From NCBI GenBank assembly GCA_030544235.1, contig CM060464.1:32094102-32158101 (forward strand): DNA of 64,000 nt, written 5' to 3'. The stretch's first letter is position 1. The number at the start of each line of letters is the position of its first letter. Both the position numbers and the translations under genes were made by a program. This document shows positions 1 through 10,468 of the stretch, in pieces. Below the pieces are notes generated by a model. That model saw nothing but the letters and a program-made list of their open reading frames with translations, made no database searches and had not been told where the DNA came from. This DNA is from Lepturacanthus savala (lineage: Eukaryota; Chordata; Actinopteri; Scombriformes; Trichiuridae).

Positions 1-1795
1 GGCACTTCAACTTGAATCGCACAAATGTCAGCCATAGATGTGTCCAGCCACCGTCAGCACAGCCTGTGATGTCGAACAGGAAAGGGTAACATCCCCAGTG
101 GCAGGATTCTCCACAGAGAAGTTAAAGAAAGTGCAAGAGGATGACCCAGTCCTTGGCAAAGTGCGAGAATATGTCATCATAGGACAGTGGCCTCCTCTGA
201 GAGAAAAGCTGGCATGATGACACCGCAATTCTGATGAGAGAAAGGAACAAGTTGTATGTCAATGAAGATGGCATACTGTATCGGAAGTCAGTGGGTCGAG
301 CTCAACTGGTCCTGCATACAACATTTCATCAACTGAAAAAGAACAAAGAACTATATGAGGAGATGGGACACCTCGGAATGGAGTGGACACTCAGCTTGAT
401 CCAAGACCGATTCTATTGGCCTCATATGCAGAGAGACACAAACATTATGTGACAAAGGTGTGCAGCTGTCTGAAGCGTCCAAACAAGCCAACTAGAGCCC
501 CAATGATGAATGTTGTAACAACATACCTGTTTGAGATGATCTCAATAGACTACCTGCACCTAGAAAGCTGTAAAGGAGGGTATGAGTACATTCTAGTTGT
601 CATAGATCATTTCACACGCTTGGCTCAGGCATATGCATTTACCAACAAGTCTGCAAAAACAGCTGCTGAAAAATTTGGATTTCCTGCAAAGTTGCACCTT
701 CACCAGAGAAAGAAGTTTGAGAATAAGCTGTTTTCCAAGCTGTATATACTGAATACTGTGGCATCCAAGGCTCACACACGACACCTTACCATGCACCTGG
801 AAATCCTCAAGCGGAGATTCAATCAAACACTTCTTTCCATGCTCAGAAACTTGACAGAAGAAGCCAAGTCAGATTGGAAGGGATCGTTAGCCAAAGTGCG
901 TATAACTGTACGCACAGTGAAGCAACAGGATATGCCCTGTACTATCTTCTCTATGGCAGAAACCACCGGCTACCTGTTGACATTATGTTTGGCCTGATGC
1001 AAAGTGATCAGAGCACCTCACACAGTGAGTATGCCAATAAGTGGAGAAAGAGGATGCAGGAGGCATACAGGTTGGCATCAAAGACAGCTCAGAAGGAACA
1101 AACCAGAGCGAAGAATCATTATGACCGTAAAATCTATGGGGTGGAACTACAGCCAGGATGTTGTGTATTAGTGCGGAACTTCAGAAACAGGGAGGGACCT
1201 GGGAAGCTCAGATCTTACTGGGAGGAGCAAGTCTATGTTGTAACTGAGAGGAAACATAAGGAAGTCCTGTCTATGCAGTACAACCAGAGAAGGACCAAGG
1301 AAATACAAGAGTCCTGTGCAGGAACCTGTTGCTGCCATGTGACTTCCTGCCAGTGGAAGAAAAGGATGAGCAGCAGAAAAAGGAAAAGTTAAACACAGAG
1401 AAGAGGAGCAAAAGGCAGCAGGAGCAAAAAGAAAGAGTTCCTGACAGTAGTTCAGTGGAAGAGAGTAACTGGAAGTTCATCACCACACTGCCAGCAGAAC
1501 CAGTAAACCAGTCCAGGAGTCAGCCGAGAGTGGAAGCAAAGGAATTTCAGCCCCAAAGAGCTGACAGAGAGCCAGAGCAGTGCGGTGAGGTAAATAAGTG
1601 TCAAAACATGGGTGAAGAATACAGAATGCAACCACATGTGGAGCAGGGAGAAACGGAAGAGGACAGGTCCGAGCAGATGTCATCATCTGATAAAGCAGAC
1701 GAGATGGTTCTGAGCCGCAGGCAGCTCCACCAACAAAATGTCCTTTGCGATAAAGAAAGCCACCCAGGACATTCACATATAACACATTAGGTCAA
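1..1795 (+). pseudogene. Decayed Ty3/Gypsy-type integrase region
   Basis: This is the remnant of a retrotransposon integrase, which inserts element cDNA into the genome. Reading all forward frames gives an H2C2 zinc-binding segment near 340-450 (GHLGMEWTLSLIQDRFYWP). A core-domain start follows near 530-660, with SIDYLHL and YILVVIDHFTRLAQAYAF. A C-terminal region follows near 860-1,260, with YGRNHRLPVDIMFG and QPGCCVLVRNF. These pieces lie in different frames, so several frameshifts are present, and the Glu-rich tail (1,330-1,790) has no recognisable domain. The left edge of the window truncates the element, and RT is not seen. The assignment to Gypsy rather than another integrase-bearing family rests on these motifs only. 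Confidence 0.75.
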
Positions 1796-2439
1796 CTGTC
1801 AGTTACACTTAGTAGTATATATATATATATATATATAAGTGAAGGTTGCAGCTAAAAGTAATAGTCAAGTTCAGAGTCACATGTATTTATTATAGTGACA
1901 GTTTGATAAGAAAAGAGTTCAATATAGAATTCAAAGCTAAAGACAAATGCTAATTCATTCAGAATAGTACAGTTAGTTAATGAGTAGAGTACCAGAATCC
2001 AGACCGCAGACACATAGGAGAAGACTGTGACATATATGAAGCATATGTAGCGTTCGTACTCTCTCTGGCATAAAATAACTGAGGAATTATTTATTTTTTT
2101 CTTTTTGGTCACACTTGCTTTATTCCTGGCAAACTGGCGAAAACAAATACAGAACAGGCGTCAGTCCAGTCCAAAGCATCTCCCACACACATGTGGACGC
2201 CGAGCATCAGCAAAGTCCGAATGTTCTTATCTCCCAGGGTGCACCACCCCTGACCAAAGGGGTGCTGTGTTCAAGGGCCGTGGGACACCCAAGCTATTTC
2301 ATATGTATGTGCATGATAAGGTTGTATGGCAAGTGGAATCACACACTTACTAACTTATTAACTCCGTTACACATACAGTAGTATATGTGGGTCTGTGTAA
2401 TGGGTTATGGGGTAGGAAAGTGGTTAAAACCTTTCAGTC
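1796..2439. other. Gene-free AT-rich stretch
   Basis: It contains a short (TA)n microsatellite at about 1,816-1,838 and otherwise unremarkable sequence. Positions 2,105-2,390 may be 3' or LTR sequence of the adjacent Gypsy remnant, but I see no paired LTR in the window. Confidence 0.4.
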
Positions 2440-3115
2440 TGAGGATCAGCACGTCCAAATTTGAGGCCATGGTTCTCGACCAGAAAAGGGTGGAGTCTTG
2501 ACTCCGGGTTGGGGATGAGATCCTGCCTCAAGTGGAGGAGTTCAAGTATCTCGGGGTCTTGTTCACGAGTAAGGGGAGGATGGAACGGGAGATTGACCAG
2601 TGGATCGGATCTGCAGTGATGCAGGCCCAGCATCGGTCCGTCATGGTGAAGAAGGAGCTGAGCCGAAAGGCGAAGCTCTTGATTTACCAGTTGATCTATG
2701 TTCCTACCCTCACCTATGGTCACAAACTTTGGGTAGTGACGGAAAGAACGAGATCACGAGTACAAGCGGCCGAAATGAGTTTTCTTCGCAGGGTGGCTGG
2801 GCTCTCCCTTAGAGATAGGGTGAGAAGCTTGGTCATCCGCGAGGAGCTCAGAGTAGAACCGCTTCATCTGGTGAGGATGCCTCCTGGACGCCACCCTGGT
2901 CAGGTGTTCTGGGCACGTCCCTCCTGGTGGCGGCCCAGGACATGCTGGAGATACTATGTCTCTCGGCTGGCCTGGGAACGCCTTGGGGTCCCCCTGTAAG
3001 AGCTGGAGGAAGTAGCCGGGGAGCGGGAAGTTTGGGTTTCCCTGCTGAAGCTGCTGCCCCCTCAACCCGATTATGGATGAAGCGGGAGGAGATGAGATGA
3101 GATACATTACCTGCT
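2440..3115 (+). pseudogene. 3' end of a non-LTR retrotransposon (LINE)
   Basis: This is the C-terminal tail of a LINE reverse-transcriptase polyprotein. Positions 2,532-2,999 read EEFKYLGVLFTSKGRMEREID, then KKELSRKAKLLIYQLIYVPTLTYGH, AEMSFLRRVAGLSLRDRVRS and SRLAWERLGVP. This is the well-known fish LINE tail that follows the RT catalytic palm. The palm itself (YADD-type motif) is absent, so this is a 5'-truncated copy, as is usual for target-primed reverse transcription. A short stop and frame break occurs upstream near 2,500. The 3' end runs into repeated GATGAGAT units at about 3,087-3,105, a plausible tail. I am unsure whether the clade is Rex1/Babar, L2 or RTE. Confidence 0.85.
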
Positions 3116-4533
3116 TTAGTATATATATAGAGAGAGACCCAAGTTTGAATCCCGGCTGAAGCATTCATGCATGTCTCCCCCCTCTCTCTCCCAACACTTT
3201 TGGCCTGGATTCTGTAAAGCGTCTATGCCACAAAAAATGTTTTACAAAAAAAATAAAAGGTCCAAAAGATTAAATTCCAAAGACATAGAACATTGTGTCT
3301 CCTGCTACAGTGTAAAGCTCCATATCATGACTCCTCCCCATGTTGCTTCCCAGTGCTTTTGTTACAACTCTTCTATACTATTTTGTTGTCCTGTTGATTT
3401 GTGACAGGAATCATCTTTGTCAACTTATATCATGACAAAAACTTTCCTGTTTAAAAAAAATAAATAAATAAAAACGTCAGAAATGAGAGGAAATTAAAAC
3501 ATTACTTACAAGACTTTTGGGTGTGTAGTTGTTCTAATTATGTCTTTTCATAGTCTTATATTTCACTGGTTTTACAACGAAGCGTGACTTTCTTGACTTG
3601 CAAAATGATCTAAATAAACATATGTGTGATTTATGGCACAATTAAATGAGGATCAAAATAAAAGGCTGAAATATCTAAGCACTCCAGGTGATCTTGAATC
3701 TGTTTTCTAATTCAAACAATCCAATCTTATCCAAACAATCATGTTGTCAATCACAAGACATTGCTTCACTTTCCCTTCAGAACTAGACAGTGATCATTTT
3801 TGTCATAAATGAAGCACGGTATCCTGCACACATTGTTTTTGATTTGATAAGTCAACTGTAAACTCCCATGAGATGCAGATTGATAAAGATCAGAGAGATG
3901 TGAGTCTGAATTCCCCCAAACAGCATATCAGGGTAGTTCATGGGAGTCAATCTTTTTATTATACCATTGATAGGTTTTCGCACTGTGCAATGATAAACAC
4001 CACAGAAAAAGCAATGCAAAGTATTTAAAAGCCCTTAAAAAAACTTGTCTCTACCTAATGTCAGGAGCAAGTAAAGTTATGTCTTAAAAGCTTTTACTAG
4101 TGGAGGAAATCAATCTGTAGATATTCACATTTCTGTGACCCCTCCCTCCTCCCTGAACAGTGTGGAGAAATAACCCCTATTGCAGTAGCTTTGAGTATTT
4201 GCCCTCAGTTCAATTAAAGCTGGGCCCAACTGACTGATAAAGATCATACAGGCAGTAGTAACCTGAAGAGCTCATGTTCCCCCTACGTGAGCAGGAATCC
4301 ACTGTCCCTTCACACAATGTTCTCCTCATCTCTTTATTTTGCCAAACTGTCAAAATGTGTGACAATGCCTGTATATTCTTCAGGAGATGGATACTACTAT
4401 TGTTATGTATTCTAACACATTTGACTGATTTTTTAAAGTATTAAAACATATATTAGCAGTTTTTTGAAGAAATTGATGAAGTTCACCAACTTTAAGATGT
4501 TCAAAAGTTTTGAATTTTTACATTTAAATTCTG
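3116..4533. other. Gene-free stretch, nothing recognised
   Basis: AT-rich sequence without long open frames, inverted repeats or a recognisable element. Only short A/T runs are seen, for example near 3,455. Confidence 0.4.
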
Positions 4534-4534
4534 T

Positions 4535-4695
4535 GGGCGCCATGGTGGTACAGGGTTGCTGTTGCCTCACAGCAAGAAGGTCGCAGGTTCAAGACCTTCT
4601 TTCTCTGGGACCTTTCTGTCTGGAGTTTGCATGTTTTCTCCATTGGAGACTAAATTGCCAATAGGTGTGAGTGTGTGAATGAATAGTGTGTGTGC
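4535..4695 (+). repeat. V-SINE copy (tRNA-derived head, partial)
   Basis: It starts GGGCGCCATGGTGGTACAGG, then GCCTCACAGCAAGAAGGTCGC and a B-box-like AGGTTCAAGACC. The conserved V-domain phrase TCTGGAGTTTGCATGTTTTC follows. This is the architecture of the teleost V-SINE superfamily, transcribed by RNA polymerase III and mobilised by a LINE. The copy is internally deleted compared with the longer one at 17,565. Confidence 0.8.
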
Positions 4696-4699
4696 CCCA

Positions 4700-5905
4700 A
4701 AATTGTCTTTTTCTTAGCAGATATCTTCTCAGATACAGTTGTGTGCTGTGGGTCAGTTGTCGCTCCTTCTGCCGTGATGTGGCTACTGTTTCCACCTTAT
4801 TTTCTTTTAGCAGCCTGTGCTATCTGACATGTCGCTAACTAGCATAGCATCTGTGTACGTGCGGCTCGTTTATGCACGAAGAGGTGTACACGCAGAGGAG
4901 AGAGGGGGAAATATCAGTTTAGTTTGATTGACATGTCACCATCCAATGACTAAGACCGGGATGCGTAACACAATCGGATGAAGTTTATTCAGTCCTCCTC
5001 ATCCTACAGTTTTTTTTTTTCTGTGTCAGCGCATTTAATAAATTGATTGTTATCTGCCTGTGATGGTAAATTTAAGCAATATAATAAAAAGGTGCTCTGG
5101 GAAAACATCATCCACCCTACCTTTAATTAATAAGGAGAGCACTGTCAGACTTTTATCATAGCACATAGAAGGCTCAGACTCCTCTCCACTGTCTTTTTTA
5201 AACTTGAGGATTCTGATTGAGAAGCTTTGTTTTTGGCAAATCAATTTCTTTTTTTAGAGACTTTCTCAAATCAAATAAGCTGTGATGAGTGCTGGAACCG
5301 TTTGCACCTTCCCTCGAATAGACTAGTAATTCTCAATACTGGTCTTTTTTGTGGTCTTGGTCTTGTCATGACCTCAACAATCTTTGGTGTTGGGCTGCGT
5401 CCAAAACTGCCTACTTCCCGCCTACACAGTAGGCGAAAATTAGGAATCCACTATTGAGAATGTCCAAATACCTTAGTCGGCTTTAAACAAGTGTCTACCA
5501 AATACCAAATTAAATGTTTGATTTTATTTAGTCTCACGCGGAAATAAAGGGTAGTGTCTCGGACTAATTGTTCAGATGAAATTAACTATCGGAAATATCA
5601 ATAATTATTTTAAATAATTATTTATTCATTACAAATAGAGCTTAATTATAAAGTTCTAGAGTTCAGGGCACCACCTCTCAGTTGAAAGGAAAAGATAGTC
5701 AATTCTCTGATTCAGTCTCATGAATTATGATAAACTATTAATTTGGAAATCTGATTAACAATTAACTTAATAATAGAAACCAGGATCATCGTATTAATAG
5801 CTATTAATGGTTGAAGGATTCAGTTCTAAAGAAGAGGTTGGAATAATTCCTTATTGTACAAAATTAAAGTGTGTGTGTGTGTGTGTGTGTGTGCATGCGT
5901 GCGTG
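4700..5905. other. Gene-free stretch with a TIR-like fragment and a GT microsatellite
   Basis: Near 5,393-5,530 the phrase GGGCTGCGTCCAAAACTGCC and a CTACACAGTAGGC motif resemble one end of a fish Harbinger-type MITE. The partner end was not found. A (GT)n tract with GCGT variants occupies about 5,869-5,905. The rest is AT-rich with no gene. Confidence 0.4.
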
Positions 5906-5906
5906 C

Positions 5907-6850
5907 CTGTGGGGGGACTACAAGGATGGCTGCCATGGTGGCTGTTCTATGTATTTCAGGCCATGGGGGTTCCCCGTCTCTGGAAACAAAGGAAAAATGG
6001 TCGACCATGCTTGTGTATGTGTGTAGGCTTAACGTCACTTGGTGTGTGTTTCAAGGTGTTGTGTTAAAGAGAGGTTAGTGTCAGAGACAATTTCTTTAAG
6101 ACTGCAAGGGAAGCTGAACTTCCCCTGCCCCGTCAAAAAATAAATGGCCAAATTTGTGCAGCTGTGTTAACATTTCATTGACTATAAATGTGTTAGAGCA
6201 TGTTCATCTTGAAGACAAGTTCTTTCAGAATCGGCTACTTACCACAAATAAATAAATTACTTGTCTGTACATTCCCATACCGCTTTCTGGTCAATGCAAT
6301 TCCCCATAGACGCTGAAAGTCTGGCTGGCCTTGATGCTGAGAGTCCCCATGGCGATTGGAGGAAAATCAGAATGTAGTGATGATGCATGGTGATTGGAGG
6401 AATAGCAGAATGCAGTTTTGACTGACAGGTTTCAAAAATATATAACATCACCTCAGTCCCATCGCGGATTTTGCATGCGAAGTCGAATGACAGGCAGAGA
6501 CTATTTGTTGGCCTTTCCAGAGCGAAATACTTAATTCTTACACTGTAAATAAATCATATTTACCATATTTCATTGTTTTTTTCTTTAAATAATTAATAGT
6601 TTTGTAATAGTCTTAGTCTAAATAATTCTTATTGTTATTGTTGTTCTATTTCTTTTAGTTCTTTTTTCTTTTTTTTTTTTGGATGCACAGCAAATATGAG
6701 CTTCCACTGTTTGAAAGATCACAAATTGCCACTGATTAGTATGCATGTAGGAACACTGACATGAAACTAAATCTTCTTACAAGCCTAAAACACAGTGAAC
6801 TGTAGCCTAAGATCTAAACATATTAACAAAGTTCAACAATCTCACTTAAC
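5907..6850 (+). repeat. Dispersed repeat X, copy 1, split by a MITE
   Basis: Positions 5,907-6,081 and 6,735-6,850 together match the reverse complement of 19,453-19,735. Shared landmarks include ATGGCTGCCATGG-like text, TGTAGGCTTAA, AAAGAGAGGTTAGT and CTGTAGCCTAA. The copy is interrupted by the hAT-type element at 6,082-6,734. I do not recognise the family. Confidence 0.8.
6082..6734. mobile_element. 653-bp non-autonomous hAT-type element (MITE)
   Basis: The left end is CAGAGACAATTT and the reverse complement of the right end is CAGTGGCAATTT, giving short imperfect inverted termini. Flanks GTTAGTGT (6,074-6,081) and ATTAGTAT (6,735-6,742) are a decayed 8-bp target duplication, typical of hAT. 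The uninterrupted relative at 19,453-19,735 reads GTTAGTAT (reverse complement at 19,554-19,561) at the same point, so the empty site is visible. It has no coding capacity. A second family member lies inverted at 56,005-56,585. Confidence 0.85.
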
Positions 6851-7023
6851 TGTTTTGGTTAATGTTCTGTTCTGCCCAAGTTTTATTACCAGTCCATGGA
6901 AAGGGAGGAGAAGAGTTGTTCTTTGGTTATGCTTCCTTGAGATGGCTGAAGATCTTGTTGCAGCTCCAGTGTGGTGGAGTAGATCCGTTGTACAGGCCAT
7001 ATTGCTCTTTGTTAATCATGTGA

Positions 7024-7061
7024 TTTGACCTTTCTATCATCAAAGTGATAGAAAGGTCAAA
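7024..7061. repeat. Perfect 16-bp hairpin at the Tc1 left edge
   Basis: Arms 7,024-7,039 and 7,046-7,061 (TTTGACCTTTCTATCA and its exact complement) flank a 6-nt loop. The right arm belongs to the Tc1 coding sequence. The left arm therefore looks like a fold-back copy made at the truncation point. Confidence 0.85.
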
Positions 7062-7147
7062 GTATGGAGAAAGAAAGGATCCGCTTATGATCCAAAACAT
7101 ACAAGCTCATCTGTGAAGAATGGTGGAGGTAATGTCATGGCTCGGGC

Positions 7148-7585
7148 TTGCACAGCTGCTTCGAGAACAGGCTCACTAGTCTTAATGATGATGTAACTCA
7201 TGATGGTAGCAGCAGAATCAATTCTGAAGTCTACAAAACCATTTTATCTGGCAATTTACAGAAAAATGTATCCAAACTATTTGGAAGAAGCTTCATCATG
7301 CAACAAGACAATGATCCAAAACACACTGCCGACACGACACAGGACGTCATCAGAGGGAAAATGTGGAAGATCTTGGACTGGCTAAGTCAATCTGCAGACC
7401 ATAACCCAATAAAGCATGCATTTTACCTCCTGAAGAGGAGACTGAAGGGAGAAACCCCCAGAAACAAACAACAACTGAAAGAGGCGGCAGTAAAGGCCTG
7501 GAACAGCATTTCAAATGAAGAATGCAACAGCCTAGTGAGGTCAATGGGTCACAGACTCAATGCAGTTATTGCAAGTAAGGGTTAA
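7148..7585 (+). pseudogene. Tc1-like transposase, C-terminal fragment, catalytic Glu lost
   Basis: This is a cut-and-paste DDE transposase fragment. It contains QQDNDPKHTA, whose first Asp is the second catalytic residue, then ILDWLSQSADHNPIKHAF. In functional relatives the triad ends in the Glu of NPIE, 34 residues after that Asp. Here the spacing is kept but the codon at 7,412-7,414 is AAG (Lys), so the protein would be inactive. The first catalytic Asp lies upstream in sequence not seen intact. The C terminus (GETPRNKQQLKEAAVKAW, SMGHRLNAVIASKG) is well preserved, so this is a fairly young fossil. The open frame does not begin at an ATG, so no genuine start is implied. Confidence 0.9.
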
Positions 7586-7791
7586 TGGCTAATGGCTACC
7601 TGTGAGGTACCCCATGAACCTGAGAGGCCTGTTCAGACCTAGCTGTCGCCACCATGCAGAAGAGGTGTGAGGAGAAAAAGAAGAAGGGCGTCTTCCCAGG
7701 AAGACACAGTTGAACAAAATGTCTTTAGGTTGCAGGTGTGGACCTCTCCATGATGAGGGACCTGTAAGTTAATGTTAGCGACACCATTGTC
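7582..7791 (+). repeat. Insert in the Tc1 3' UTR, related to 8,058-8,845
   Basis: The Tc1 3' UTR is continuous on either side (GCAAGTAAGG and CCAAATATTAAATG). Its first ~80 bp match the reverse complement of 8,605-8,695. Its last ~65 bp (GTGGACCTCTCCATGATGAG) match 8,770-8,840 directly. It therefore looks like a deletion derivative of an element with inverted termini. Confidence 0.7.
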
Positions 7792-8057
7792 CACCAAATA
7801 TTAAATGTTATTCACTTTAAGTTAATTTAATAACGTCTGTTCCAATATTTTTGCTCACTTGAAAAGTGGGTGGGTTCAAAGTGAAGGTTCTCTGTTCTGA
7901 GTTGTTTAACACATCTAGATGTAAATACCATGAAATAAAAGCTGTAATTCTGAATTTCTGTCTCATATTCATCTTTTGATATTAAACCAAAATGTCTTTA
8001 GTGTACAAAAAAACAAAGGAATTGGCCTTGCTGTTCCAATTTTGGAGGGGACTGTAT

Positions 8058-8845
8058 ATGAAATATCTGCATCCATGAGGTCCCATGTGCAATTTTTTAT
8101 TTGGCCCACATAAGTGGCTCCCAAGCCCAGATGAGAGGCATCCGTAGTGCTAATCTTTCTAGTCAGGATCGTTCCTATGCAGCTGTGAGTGCCATGACAG
8201 CTGCATGTCTCCTTAGGGGGCGGGAACATGGCCTCTCGGAACTGGGCTGGAACATGCAATTCTTTACATCAGAGGGGGCAGGCGTCTGGCTGGGCCTGAC
8301 ATCCTTGTCTGTGGGCAGCATGCTAAGTGGTGCGCTGCTTCTTTGTGCCCCCATGACTGACTCCTGGGGAAGTCTGTCTCTTCTGTTTCACATTGGCAGC
8401 AAATGGCTTCTTAGCCCTTCAGCTCCGGAGATTTGCTCAAGGTGGCCACCTGAGCTTGCTGTAGCTGACGTCTTGGGATGCGGTAACTGGTCTGGGTCAT
8501 GGCCTGAGCAAACCTCTGTCGGGGAGCTACCGGGTGGGAGCTGGCATCACCCTGGGAAGACTCAGTTGGAGCGTCTCACCCTTCTTCTATTTCTCCTCAC
8601 AGCTCTTCTGCATAGTGGCCACAGCTAGTCTGAACAGGCCTCTCAGGTTCATAGGGTACCTCGCAGGTAGCCAGTGTCACTACAGTGGCCTGGGCGTGTT
8701 GCAGCCCGAGGTATACTAAGCAGACAGAGTGGGTATCTGCTCCGGATATCTTGTTGCCTCCCAAGCAGACCTTGGTTGCAAGTGTGGACCTCTCCATGAT
8801 AAGGGACCTGTAGGTTAACGTTAGCCGACACAGTTGTCCAAAGGC
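8058..8845 (-). mobile_element. Fragment of a retroelement with inverted termini (DIRS-like?)
   Basis: Read on the minus strand, the left terminus is the complement of 8,770-8,840, which reappears in inverted sense at the right end of 7,582-7,791. Near 8,040-8,200 the minus strand encodes ISTTDASHLGLGATY, resembling the RNase H motif TDASxxGWGA seen in DIRS-type elements. Together these suggest a decayed DIRS-like element, but no RT palm or tyrosine recombinase is visible. A 175-codon plus-strand open frame here (8,101-8,628) is probably antisense chance. The fragment abuts the Tc1 3' terminus directly. Confidence 0.4.
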
Positions 8846-9813
8846 TGCTTACAAGTGCAAGAAAAGGTGTAGACTAAGGTGGCAATGTCATGCCAGGTCT
8901 TATATGAAGGAGGAAGTCCCCCTTCATATCACTAGTCGTGATGCGACTTCATAGAGCATTTGAGTACACCTGAAATGGGAATCGATTACATAATATTTAC
9001 TAATTGAGTAATATTCTTGACTTTTATTTCATTTCATAGTTTAAAAAATAACTTCCTGCTTGAATTTGTTTATAAAGTGCTATAGTAGTAACACGTAACA
9101 AACTGTTATGCTGTAATTTAAGTACCAAGGTATACCGTGATATATACCGTCTACAGTCTCTGGTTCAAATTATACTGCAATATAAACGTTAGGCCATATC
9201 GCCCACCCCCAATTTTGTGCACATACTCCCCTCAACTTATTTAATGCACATTTCAATTTTCTTTATTGCTATTACTATACTGTATATTTCAGATAGCACA
9301 CACTTAACTGTCTCTGTATTGTTGTGCCTGTAGCAACTACAAGTCATGTGAAATAGGAAAATATGATGCAACTGGTGTGTTTTTTTTCCCTTTTGTTTTT
9401 TTTTTGTCTATGACTTGATACTCTCTGGTCTTAGTCTTAAAACTCTCCAGTCTTGTTAGTGTCTTGGTCTAGGCAGTATTTGACTACAAGTCTACCTTTG
9501 AAACATTAAATCCTCCTAGCATCTAAACGCCCCATCTTGCTTATTCACTGAAGCAATATATAATAATATATATATATAAGTGATATATTAAACTAAAAGA
9601 AGTCAGCATTAGAAGGAATGATGAGACTGTATCAAAAAAGGTTCACTTCTGAAACTTTAGTAAATCATCATTAATAAAAGTTGTTGATTCCAGAAACTAT
9701 TTTGAGTATGATTTACAGCTTATAGTGAGCCTGCTTTACCTCCAAGAGTAATGTTATATTACCTTTTATTGTTTTTCACCCCTCAGGGTTCCAAATTGCA
9801 TCATTACAACTAC
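8846..9813. other. Gene-free AT-rich stretch
   Basis: No gene or recognised repeat. Short poly-T runs occur near 9,380-9,410 and a short TA-rich run near 9,556-9,580. Confidence 0.4.
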
Positions 9814-10088
9814 CCCCAGACCAGGGCCACTGCTAGGGTTTTGGAGGCCCTAAGCTCAGCTTGTAGGGAGGCCCCCCCCCGCCCTCTGCCAGTCTGCCCG
9901 TGCACCAAACTCCTGGAAGCTCATGAAATTTACAGATGAAAATAAGTCTTATATGGACATGTAGATATCAAACAATTAACTTTTATTATACAATAATATA
10001 CTGTATGTTAAACAATAAATCAGAGAGAGCAACAACACAACAAATAAATAAACCAACTGCATCCGAGGGAAGGCTTTCAGTTGTGGGT

Positions 10089-10468
10089 GTGGTCCAATCA
10101 CTCTTCCACAAAATGGCTGAGCTTGTGGGGCGGATCCCTTTAACCCGGCCTTCCCAGCTCCCAGCAACAGCAGCACCAGCACCGGAAACTCAAAGAAAAC
10201 AGAAATTAGGAAACTATACTAAACAAAGACTGTACAAAAGCTAACTAAATGTGCGCGCTTCAAATAGAAAACTAATGTACTGTCAAAACAATAAAGTGTT
10301 ATGAAACAGAAAATATGTGATTTGTTCCAATAAATATCAAACTAATGTAAACTAATAACTGAATATATGTGTATAATGTGTATAAACAAAACTTAACTAT
10401 AACCAAGTGTGTGAGTGCAGATGGTTACAGACCTTTATGGTTGTGTGGCCACAACTGTGGCCATCACA
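10089..10468 (-). repeat. 3' LTR of the Gmr1-type Gypsy, truncated
   Basis: About 380 bp are nearly identical to 16,680-17,059. On the minus strand it begins TGTGATGGCC directly after the polypurine tract. Identity stops abruptly at 10,089, so only the U3 part remains. The TATA, R and U5 portions present in the right LTR are missing. Confidence 0.8.

Larger units (their letters stand above)
7046..8056 (+). mobile_element. 5'-truncated Tc1/mariner transposon
   Basis: The C-terminal half of a Tc1 transposase (7,046-7,585) is followed by a 3' UTR. The typical Tc1 terminus follows, with GGAATTGGCCTTGCTGTTCC and TTTTGGAGGGGACTGTA ending at a TA. The transposase start and 5' inverted repeat are missing. 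A foreign 210-bp segment (7,582-7,791) interrupts the 3' UTR. The left edge coincides with the hairpin at 7,024-7,061. Confidence 0.85.

Noticed and set aside
5807..6078. Overlapping Val/Cys-rich open frames
   Set aside because: They are generated by the (GT)n tract and repeat X.
8101..8628. 175-codon plus-strand open frame
   Set aside because: No known motif. The minus strand carries an RNase H-like motif nearby, so this is likely antisense of a decayed retroelement.
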